A stretch of DNA of 47,108 bases from DATFLL01 sp035267785 (GTDB lineage Bacteria; Pseudomonadota; Gammaproteobacteria; DATFLL01), in contig DATFLL010000124.1 in assembly GCA_035267785.1 (NCBI GenBank), positions 1-47,108 of the forward strand, read 5' to 3'. Below, one piece after another: positions 42,229 through 47,108 of the stretch. The notes beneath the pieces were generated by a model. It was not told the DNA's origin. It was given only the letters and a program-made list of their open reading frames with translations, and did not search any database. Each line of letters starts with the position of its first letter. Position 1 is the stretch's first letter. A program made the translations under genes and the position numbers.

Positions 42229-42237
42229 TCGTTTCTC

Positions 42238-42303
42238 GGATAACGTTTAAGTTAAAGGGCGCCGTGCTTTTTGTGGCGTCCCTTTTTGAACGCCTAGTTA
42301 GGT
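42238..42303 (-). repeat. attC-G
   Basis: 66-bp attC. In cassette sense R'' is ACCTAAC and R' is GTTATCC. The inner arms AAAGGGCGCC and GGCGTCCCTTT pair with one extrahelical base, a hallmark of attC folding. It lies between the stop of the 122-aa secreted-protein gene and the DUF2007 gene start. Confidence 0.85.
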
Positions 42304-42329
42304 ATGTTTAACTAACTTATACAAGGCAT

Positions 42330-42698
42330 TCATTCCGTTGGCGGCTCTTCAAACCTAATACAGTTATGTCGAACATAAATCTCCTTAGGCTCGCCTTCTT
42401 CCTGAAGTACTAGTTTGTCCGAAGTTACTTTGTCTACAGTATAAATATATTTGTCTCCAGAACTCCCTAAGATCGATAGCGTTTTATTTTTTAGTTTCCA
42501 AACCCCGAAAATAGCAGGTCTAGAATGAAGCCATGAATAAAACTTGTGCTCACCATCTTCAATGACCAACTCAAACTCTTCATGGTAAGCATTCTTTGAT
42601 CCTGCGCACCAATCTCCTAATATAATTTTCTTGTCAATACTTTTTGCTGAACTAGAAGTAAAAACGAGGAGCAAAGCAATAACTGTTAAAACTCTCAT
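42330..42698 (-). CDS. Cassette gene: small secreted protein of unknown function
   Basis: A 122-aa protein, markedly A+T-rich compared with the core genome. The ATG at 42698 follows AGGTGA, which is part of the attC-F boundary; a GTG nine bases upstream is inside the R heptamer. A signal peptide MRVLTVIALLLVFTSSSAKS leads to a small domain with IILGDWCAGSKNAYHEEFEL and RHNCIRFEEPP, two Cys that could pair. No family recognised; the overall look (short GDW...GVWKLKNKTLSI pattern) suggests a small beta-sandwich/lipocalin-like fold. Confidence 0.7.
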   Translation of the reverse strand: MRVLTVIALLLVFTSSSAKSIDKKIILGDWCAGSKNAYHEEFELVIEDGEHKFYSWLHSRPAIFGVWKLKNKTLSILGSSGDKYIYTVDKVTSDKLVLQEEGEPKEIYVRHNCIRFEEPPTE

Positions 42699-42705
42699 AT
42701 TTTTC

Positions 42706-42798
42706 ACCTAACGATTAAAGTAACCGGGCCGAAAAAGCGGAGCTTTTGAGGGTCCGAGCAGGGCCAGAGGCCCTGCGTGGTTGACTGTATTGTTATGT
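42706..42798 (-). repeat. attC-F
   Basis: 93-bp attC with R'' ACATAAC and R' GTTAGGT in cassette sense. It contains the perfect hairpin GCAGGGCC-AGA-GGCCCTGC (42758-42776). The stop codon of the Sel1-like gene lies in the R'' heptamer. Confidence 0.85.
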
Positions 42799-43058
42799 TG
42801 AGCTTTTCCTAAACCATTCCGGGTCGGTTGCAATTGTTGACTCAAAACCAGACTCCAAAGACTTTTCTAACCAATATTGGCCTTTTTCACGATTTGGTTC
42901 TACGCCAGGGCCGCCGGTTATATACAACACACCAAGCTCATGCGCTGCGTGGCCACTGCCCATTTCTGCCGCCTTCAAATAAAGCTTTTCTGCTTCAGCA
43001 ACGTTGCCGTTCTCAAGATGCTCTTTTTGGGCCTTTTTATGAGGTCGTCAGCATTCAT
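42793..43058 (-). pseudogene. Cassette gene: Sel1-like repeat protein with a frameshift
   Basis: The downstream frame encodes GNVAEAEKLYLKAAEMGSGH and HELGVLYITGGPGVEPNREK, a Sel1-like repeat. The natural ATG at 43058 (MNADDLI) right after the cassette boundary is in a different frame and leads to a stop after 28 codons. Adding one base in the AAAAA run near 43038-43042 joins the two as MNADDLIKKAQKEHLENGN, which reads naturally. So the gene is frameshifted, or the base is lost as a homopolymer sequencing error. An alternative is a TTG start at 42978 giving only 61 aa. Confidence 0.6.
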
Positions 43059-43070
43059 TTTTAATCGTCA

Positions 43071-43167
43071 ACATAACGTTGCGATAACCGGCGCTTGACG
43101 GCGGCGTGCCGGAGCGATAGCGAAGGTGCGACGGGGTCAAGCGTCCGTTTTGATTGCGGTGTTAGAA
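43071..43167 (-). repeat. attC-E
   Basis: 97-bp attC with R'' TTCTAAC and R' GTTATGT in cassette sense. Arms GGCGCTTGAC and GTCAAGCGTCC pair with one extrahelical base. The stop of the HEAT-like gene (43162-43164) sits in R''. Confidence 0.85.
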
Positions 43168-43788
43168 CTCTCTCCGCCCAAGCAATTCCGTCGCGTATGT
43201 TCGTGCAGCCCCATCGTCCAGTCTTACGACGCGTTCCAACGCAATGCGATCCAAAGCTTCAATTCTTCCGAGCTTCTTCAGTGCCAACACAGCATACGTT
43301 CTTGTTGTATGATAGTCATCGGTCATAAGAGTTCGGATAACCGCGATATCGCTCTTATATTCCAGCGGTAGCTTTTCGAGAACTAGCGCGGACCGCCAAC
43401 GCACTTCGACGTCTGGATGCTGATAAAGGGACTTTATTTTTTCTTTGCAGTGTGCAAATTTCGGAGCGCTTCGCCAAACGTAGTAGAGTAGCGTTGGCAA
43501 GTATCGACAGTCAGTGGTTAGTGCTTCGGACGCTATTTTGATAACGTCGTCGGTGTCGATTAGTGCTACTGCCAGGATCTGTAGCACCCACTCTCTGACA
43601 AGAGAGCTTTGCGTTTCCCGATAAGCACTTAAGAGCTTTTTCTCTCTTTGCTTTACAAACGCGGAGCTGATCCGGTGATTCTCGAAATGTCCGTGTGGCA
43701 GTGCGTCCAACTGCTTAGCTGCCACGATTCTATCGGCGTCACTCGTGGAAATGAGACCTTCAATTCTTTGTTTGTCTACCTTCAGCAT
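43162..43788 (-). CDS. Cassette gene: HEAT-like repeat protein
   Basis: A 208-aa all-helical protein. Pairs of helices of HEAT/PBS-lyase type are visible: YQHPDVEVRWRSALVLEKLP and MTDDYHTTRTYAVLALKKLG, with an earlier more diverged unit SSLVREWVLQILAVALIDTD. Such proteins are scaffolds that bind other proteins. The start ATG 43788 lies 13 nt inside the cassette boundary without a ribosome site, so translation may be weak. The IS3 element has landed just upstream in attC-D and separates it from any array promoter. Confidence 0.75.
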   Translation of the reverse strand: MLKVDKQRIEGLISTSDADRIVAAKQLDALPHGHFENHRISSAFVKQREKKLLSAYRETQSSLVREWVLQILAVALIDTDDVIKIASEALTTDCRYLPTLLYYVWRSAPKFAHCKEKIKSLYQHPDVEVRWRSALVLEKLPLEYKSDIAVIRTLMTDDYHTTRTYAVLALKKLGRIEALDRIALERVVRLDDGAARTYATELLGRREF

Positions 43789-43795
43789 ATTCGAG

Positions 43796-43847
43796 TTCTA
43801 ACGCTGAAGCTCACCTGCCGCTATGGAGCGTAGCGGAATAGCGGGAG
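43796..43847 (-). repeat. attC-D, R' half (split by the IS)
   Basis: This half carries R' GTTAGAA (cassette sense) and the L' arm, plus the loop hairpin CCGCTA...TAGCGG. Together with 45093-45121 it rebuilds an 81-bp attC. Confidence 0.8.
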
Positions 43848-43877
43848 AGTTCCTTCGAAAAAGTGGACACCCGTTGG

Positions 43878-44687
43878 TTAGCTGCATGTCCGTTCAAACT
43901 CCATGGGCGATCGGTAGCCCAGCGCTGAGTGTAAACGCACCCTGTTGTAAAAATCGATATACGAGCGTATCGCCTCGCGCAACGACTTGTCGCTGTCAAA
44001 CGTTTGTCGATGGTACATATCCGATTTCATCGATTTGTTCCACGACTCCATATGCGCGTTATCGGTCATCCGGCGCGGACGATTCATGCTCTGAGTGAGG
44101 CCTGCACGCCGCAGACTGCTCTTCATCTCGCCGGCCAGGTATTCAACACCCCGATCGCTGTGAAACAGCGTGCCCGCCGGCGGTCGCCGGGTCCGCAAGG
44201 CGTGCTGCAATGCCCGGCGAGTCAGGGCGGCCGTCTTCTCACGCCCCAGCGCCCAACCCAGCAGCCGGCGCGAGTAGCGGTCCATGACCGTAGCCAGATA
44301 GCGCCACTGCCCGCTGACCTTCAAATAGGTGATGTCCGCCACCCATACCTGGTCTGGCCGGTTCACCTCTTGCGTGTGCACGTGATTGCCGACACTGGAA
44401 AAGAATCGCCCCAGACCCGGCATGCGGCGGTACAACGTCGCGGAGCAGGCGCGTATGCCATTTTCCCGCATCAACCGCTCTACCCGGCGCTTGCCCACCG
44501 TCTCGCCCTTGCGGTTCAGCGCCGCGTGAACGCGCGGGCTGCCGTAAGTCTCTCGGCTCGCCGTGTGTGCCCGCCGAATCTTCTTCACCAGCCGCTCATC
44601 GTCCAGCGAGCGCTGGCTCGGCTCGCGCTCACGCCACGCGTAGAAACCACTCGGACTCACCCGGTAGAGCCGGCACATCGTCCTCAC
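43878..44687 (-). CDS. IS3-family transposase OrfB (DDE catalytic part)
   Basis: A 269-aa reading from ATG 44687. The integrase-type core keeps its acidic triad: Asp118 in WVADITYL, Asp178 in FHSDRGVEY and Glu214 in NAHMESWNKSMK. The N-terminal MRTMCRLYRVSPSGFYAW is the usual OrfB beginning, and coding similarity continues upstream in this frame (FIEAHQGQFPV), so the natural product is probably an OrfAB fusion made by -1 frameshifting. The element looks intact. Confidence 0.93.
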   Translation of the reverse strand: MRTMCRLYRVSPSGFYAWREREPSQRSLDDERLVKKIRRAHTASRETYGSPRVHAALNRKGETVGKRRVERLMRENGIRACSATLYRRMPGLGRFFSSVGNHVHTQEVNRPDQVWVADITYLKVSGQWRYLATVMDRYSRRLLGWALGREKTAALTRRALQHALRTRRPPAGTLFHSDRGVEYLAGEMKSSLRRAGLTQSMNRPRRMTDNAHMESWNKSMKSDMYHRQTFDSDKSLREAIRSYIDFYNRVRLHSALGYRSPMEFERTCS

Positions 44688-45049
44688 CGGGAACTGCCCT
44701 TGGTGCGCTTCGATGAAGGCGAAGATGTCGCCTTTCTGCTGGAAGTGAACTCGATGGCTTTTTTTAAAATCTCATGTTCGAGCTGCAAGCGCTCGTAGTC
44801 CTTCTTCATCCGGCGCAGGGCCTTGAGCTCCGCCGCCACCTCCTTGTCCACTTCCACACCCTTGGTCATGATGAGCCCCTCACGCGCTTGTTTACGCCAA
44901 CGAGACAACATAAACGGGTGGATGTAAAGCGCCTCGGCTACATCCTGCACGGCCACTCCACCTAATTGACTCAACCGCACTGCCGTGGCTTTGAATTCGT
45001 CGCTGTATTTGTACGTCGTTCTGGGGCCAGGTTTCGGCATCTTTAGCAC
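44684..45049 (-). CDS. IS3-family OrfA (HTH DNA-binding part)
   Basis: A 121-aa protein that starts at ATG 45049. The helix-turn-helix (YSDEFKATAVRLSQLGGVAV and ALYIHPFMLSRWRKQ) recognises the IS ends, and a leucine-zipper-like segment (LKALRRMKKDYERLQLEHEI) mediates multimerisation. After LKKAIEF the frame diverges from the OrfAB fusion and ends in a low-complexity Ser/Lys tail, as is usual for the non-frameshifted product. Confidence 0.92.
   Translation of the reverse strand: MLKMPKPGPRTTYKYSDEFKATAVRLSQLGGVAVQDVAEALYIHPFMLSRWRKQAREGLIMTKGVEVDKEVAAELKALRRMKKDYERLQLEHEILKKAIEFTSSRKATSSPSSKRTKGSSR
44759..44765 (-). promoter_or_regulatory. -1 ribosomal frameshift site of the IS3 element
   Basis: In coding sense, the heptamer A-AAA-AAA followed by G lies in the OrfA frame TTA-AAA-AAA-GCC. 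This is the standard slippery site of IS3-family elements and leads into the OrfB frame with a continuous coding overlap. Confidence 0.8.
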
Positions 45050-45092
45050 CTCTGAATCGTTAGTTCAGGGTGTCCTCTAAACCGAAGGAACT

Positions 45093-45121
45093 ATCCGGTC
45101 AGGTGGAGTGCATTGTTAGGC
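45093..45121 (-). repeat. attC-D, R'' half (split by the IS)
   Basis: Carries R'' GCCTAAC (cassette sense), which contains the stop codon of the NTF2-like gene, and the arm CAGGTGGAGTGC that pairs with GCTCACCTG of the other half, leaving an extrahelical base. Confidence 0.8.
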
Positions 45122-45550
45122 ATTTTTTTGCTTTTTCAAAGCCGATTGAATTAACCCCTGAATCCCAAACCACCCCCAATAAATGCGGTGATGTTGAATC
45201 AATCCATCTTTGAGATCCATGACTTCAACAAGCTCGATTTGGTCCCCATCGGGAGCTTCACGCGGATACTCCCACACCAACCTATTGCCGTCGAAAAAGA
45301 ACCGATTCGGTTCACGATGCCAACGCACTAGTTCGTTTGGACGTCGCCGAGCACCTTCATCGAAGAAGTGCCGTAGTTCGGCGTGCCCCTTGAGTATACC
45401 GCTATCAGTGCCCAAGATTGCTGGGATGACTGGCGTTTCTAGTGTGGCATCTGGCGCATAAAGCGATAACAGACCCTCCGTATCAACCTCGCTAGCGTAC
45501 TTATCCCAAAGCGTGTATATGCGCTCACCATCGGATTCGAATTCGCTCAT
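45116..45550 (-). CDS. Cassette gene: NTF2/SnoaL-like protein
   Basis: A 144-aa protein of the nuclear transport factor 2 superfamily: ERIYTLWDKYASEVDTEGLL, SLYAPDATLETPVIPAILG, GHAELRHFFDEGARRRPNEL and HHRIYWGWFGIQGLIQ follow the cone-shaped SnoaL fold. Members include isomerases and many uncharacterised ligand binders. ATG 45550 has AGGAG upstream. The cassette starts at 45578. Its 3' end lies within attC-D. Confidence 0.82.
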   Translation of the reverse strand: MSEFESDGERIYTLWDKYASEVDTEGLLSLYAPDATLETPVIPAILGTDSGILKGHAELRHFFDEGARRRPNELVRWHREPNRFFFDGNRLVWEYPREAPDGDQIELVEVMDLKDGLIQHHRIYWGWFGIQGLIQSALKKQKNA

Positions 45551-45572
45551 TTATAACTCCTATTCTGTTGAC

Positions 45573-45675
45573 GCCTAACGCCGAAGCTCAGTTGCCGCCG
45601 GAGCAGCCGAAGGCTGCGGAGGGAACCCAAAGCGCGGCAGCGCTTTGGGCGGTCAACTGCAGCGATCTGTTAGGC
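45573..45675 (-). repeat. attC-C
   Basis: 103-bp attC with canonical ends R'' GCCTAAC and R' GTTAGGC. Its central part contains two perfect hairpins, GCAGCC-gaa-GGCTGC and CCCAAAGCGC-GGCA-GCGCTTTGGG (45626-45649). Arms CAGTTG and CAACTG complete the L boxes. Confidence 0.92.
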
Positions 45676-45688
45676 CAGCTCCGTGCCG

Positions 45689-46294
45689 TTATTTGTTGGT
45701 AAGCCATACGTCTTTTTCAGACAAGCGCCCGTTTGGCGTGATGATACAGTTGCCTACGCGATCAACTTTCACACCGAACTGATTTTCGACACTAAGTCCA
45801 ATCTCTTGCCGTACGTTACTCGTGGATTTGCTAGCATCGTAGGCCGTACGGAACGCATCAAGTTTTGCGGTTGGATATTTACTCCGCAACGCGGAAGCAC
45901 AAATTTTCAATGCTCTATCTTTGCTGACTGGCCTCGCTCGTGTCTTTGTGCGTGATGCCTTGAGATCAGCGTCGCTGAAATAGACGTTGTAATACGCTCC
46001 CGCGTCGCTAGCTTTACACGTAACCATATATGGCTCGCCACGATGCGAGGACTTCTGTTCTTTCGGCGGAATATAAAAACCGCTTCCCACGCTGGCGCAC
46101 TTGCTGTCCCGTACTGCCAGTTGTGCGGCGTGTTTCAATTTCGCCTTGGCGTGTGGCGGCGCGTGTTTTCCAGCGAAAAGCATGCCGTAGTCAATTATCT
46201 TGGACTGCCCTGCTGCGTTCGCCGCGCTCGAAAGCATGGCGAGCGACATAGCACTAGCCATGGCCGTAACCGAAATTTTGCAGAATGTGATCAT
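45689..46294 (-). CDS. Cassette gene: secreted protein of unknown function
   Basis: A 201-aa protein from ATG 46294 with GGGGGAGT just upstream. A signal peptide (about residues 1-27, ending in SSAANA) is clear. The mature part is basic with four Cys (RDSKCASVGSGFYIPP, MVTCKASDAG, LKICASALRSKYP, VGNCIITPNG), so disulfides in the periplasm are plausible. A segment AYYNVYFSDADLKASRTKTR lies between. I recognise no family. Confidence 0.72.
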   Translation of the reverse strand: MITFCKISVTAMASAMSLAMLSSAANAAGQSKIIDYGMLFAGKHAPPHAKAKLKHAAQLAVRDSKCASVGSGFYIPPKEQKSSHRGEPYMVTCKASDAGAYYNVYFSDADLKASRTKTRARPVSKDRALKICASALRSKYPTAKLDAFRTAYDASKSTSNVRQEIGLSVENQFGVKVDRVGNCIITPNGRLSEKDVWLTNK

Positions 46295-46316
46295 TACTCC
46301 CCCGTTTCCTTAATTG

Positions 46317-46394
46317 GCCTAACGTCCAAGCTCAGCCGCGGACCTGGCGACGCGAAGCGGCGACTGGGCCGTCGGCTGGAGCGCCTTGTTGGGC
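46317..46394 (-). repeat. attC-B
   Basis: 78-bp attC with R'' GCCCAAC and R' GTTAGGC in cassette sense; inner arms AAGCTCAGCCG and CGGCTGGAGC pair with an extrahelical G. It starts 3 nt after the stop of the upstream cassette gene. Confidence 0.92.
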
Positions 46395-46397
46395 GGC

Positions 46398-46835
46398 TCA
46401 TGGTGAAACGACATATGCCACCTTATAGCCAGCGAGCATAGTTTCCGCCTTAAACACACGAGCCCTCGACTGGTACCGGATAACAAACGCCCTATTGCCT
46501 TGCCAAGCGACCTGAACCCTTGGACCGCCGCCAGGGCCACTCGGCGCGGCACCATGATTCGTATCCGCAATAAATGTATTGCCTGCACCTTCCGGCTTCC
46601 TTATACCCACCGGCAGCAACGATACCTGTGTACTGAAGCTCGTTGTGGCACCGCAGTCTCGCTGAAACACAACAAGCCGACTCTTCCCATCCGGTGAGGT
46701 CGACATTGATATCACTGAGTTACTGCACGAATCGGGCAACAGCGACCGAAACCTCGCGCCGCCGAACACCAATGCCGCACTCGCGCCCACCACAAGCAAT
46801 AGACCTATGCCAGCGATAACTCTTGTCGCTTTCAT
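46398..46835 (-). CDS. Cassette gene: membrane-anchored protein of unknown function
   Basis: A 145-aa protein from ATG 46835, only 4 nt from attC-A. One N-terminal helix (VIAGIGLLLVVGASAALVFG) anchors an extracytoplasmic domain that contains SMSTSPDGKSRLVVFQRDCG followed by ATTSFSTQVSLLPVG and VQVAWQGNRAFVIRYQSRA. The SPDGK...F.RDCGATT..STQ pattern recurs in small proteins of environmental bacteria (I recall a DUF5412-like label, unverified). The function is unknown. Confidence 0.75.
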   Translation of the reverse strand: MKATRVIAGIGLLLVVGASAALVFGGARFRSLLPDSCSNSVISMSTSPDGKSRLVVFQRDCGATTSFSTQVSLLPVGIRKPEGAGNTFIADTNHGAAPSGPGGGPRVQVAWQGNRAFVIRYQSRARVFKAETMLAGYKVAYVVSP

Positions 46836-46838
46836 GCC

Positions 46839-46919
46839 GCCCAACGTTTCGCATGTGGGGCTGGCAACCGCAAAGCGGAGCGACGCGGTTGGCAGTCCCA
46901 CACGATGCGATTGTTATGC
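46839..46919 (-). repeat. attC-A
   Basis: 81-bp attC with R'' GCATAAC and R' GTTGGGC in cassette sense. Long paired arms (CGCATGTGGGGCTGG and CCACACGATGCG with CAACCGC/GCGGTTG) contain small bulges. Confidence 0.88.
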
Positions 46920-46920
46920 A

Positions 46921-47108
46921 TTATTTACAACGGGCCTCGCCCAACTTAACCCATTTACCGTTGTTGGTAAGTTTGACGATATCAATAATTTGAACCCATA
47001 CGCCTTTACCTTTAAACCCGTAATCGTCCAGGACAGAGCATACATATTGGGCATAGCCGTTTCTGCTTGTGCCATCATTGATTACGCCAACCTTGAATAT
47101 ATCTCTAG
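46921..47108 (-). CDS. Cassette gene, 3' part only (cut by window edge), unknown function
   Basis: The minus strand is open from the window edge to a TAA at 46921-46923 and encodes at least 61 residues, including VGVINDGTSRNGYAQYVCSV, LDDYGFKGKGVWVQIIDIVK and NNGKWVKLGEARCK at the end. The start lies beyond 47108. The stop is 2 nt from attC-A, exactly as expected for a cassette gene. No family recognised; two Cys and the small size suggest another secreted or compact protein. Confidence 0.7.
   Translation of the reverse strand, partial: RDIFKVGVINDGTSRNGYAQYVCSVLDDYGFKGKGVWVQIIDIVKLTNNGKWVKLGEARCK

Larger units (their letters stand above)
43848..45092 (-). mobile_element. IS3-family insertion sequence inside attC-D
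   Basis: A 1245-bp element bounded by terminal inverted repeats: left 43848-43871 and right 45069-45092, which share AGTTCCTTCG and GGACACC with only three differences in 24 bp. It encodes OrfA and OrfB with a frameshift signal, and is oriented like the cassettes. I see no clear target-site duplication (GAG on the left, ATC on the right). Its insertion point is between the two halves of an attC loop. OrfB resembles the IS51 group, but the subgroup needs comparison. Confidence 0.9.
42238..47108 (-). mobile_element. Integron gene-cassette array (right end not in window)
   Basis: A head-to-tail array of minus-strand cassettes, each a short gene followed by an attC site. Boundaries deduced from the R' crossover points give cassettes at 46323-46844, 45579-46322, 43802-45578 (with an IS), 43077-43801, 42712-43076 and 42244-42711, plus a partial one at the right edge and an eighth starting at 42243. 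Each cassette's opening R' heptamer is exactly complementary to its own closing R'' heptamer. Base composition varies from cassette to cassette and differs from the GC-rich core, as expected for captured genes. No intI or attI is in the window; by polarity they should be beyond 47108. Confidence 0.9.

Noticed and set aside
1..47108. CRISPR arrays, tRNA and rRNA genes
   Set aside because: No regularly spaced direct repeats and no cloverleaf or rRNA-like sequence was recognised by eye.

Overview
The window looks like a chromosomal segment of a high-GC gammaproteobacterium. The supports are a caa3-like cytochrome oxidase start (coxB-coxA), a complete bioBFHCD operon, an MSHA-type pilus assembly cluster, ubiC-ubiA, and the gmk-rpoZ-spoT-ridA-recG block. 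A Chromatiales or Ectothiorhodospiraceae-like host would fit, but the genus cannot be read from the sequence.

Layout. From 1 to 2.7 kb is the 5' part of coxA, then coxB, then a long leader with a near-consensus promoter and what looks like a decayed DUF2244 gene. From 2.7 to 8.8 kb is a tightly overlapping biotin operon (small membrane protein, bioB, bioF, bioH, bioC, bioD) divergent from comF. From 8.9 to 16.4 kb are an outer-membrane beta-barrel gene and mshI-mshI2-mshJ-mshK-mshL-mshM-mshN. From 16.6 to 25.2 kb, all on the minus strand, are ubiA, ubiC, recG, ridA, spoT, rpoZ, gmk and yicC. From 25.5 to 32.8 kb, all on the plus strand, are a Ser/Thr kinase and PP2C phosphatase pair, rph, rdgB, an ompW-like gene with an FNR/Anr-like site, hemW, a CPXCG-motif protein, a Rof-like antiterminator, a cupin and a ROK sugar kinase. 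From 32.8 to 39.5 kb is a mixed accessory region: a small secreted protein, a WbuC-like cupin, a DUF318/ArsP-like permease, an AraC-alkyltransferase fusion, a LysR regulator divergent from an O-methyltransferase, a fatty acid hydroxylase/sterol desaturase family protein and a small membrane protein.

From about 42.2 kb to the right edge the window is an integron gene-cassette array. Every gene is short, on the minus strand and followed by an attC site. Seven attC sites can be delimited. In all six adjacent pairs the R' heptamer that opens a cassette is the exact reverse complement of the R'' heptamer that closes the same cassette, as expected when cassettes enter one by one as circles through an integron integrase. 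One attC is split by an IS3-family element that carries a -1 frameshift signal. Cargo includes an NTF2/SnoaL-like protein, a HEAT-like repeat protein, a frameshifted Sel1-like gene and several secreted or membrane proteins of unknown function. Further minus-strand genes from 39.6 to 42.2 kb (DUF1801, ankyrin, SRPBCC, GrpB, DUF2007) look like cassette cargo, but I could not find convincing attC sites between them. No integrase gene is in the window; from the array polarity it should lie beyond 47108.

No tRNA, rRNA or CRISPR array was recognised. Functions were assigned by recognising motifs and families by eye; no database search was made.
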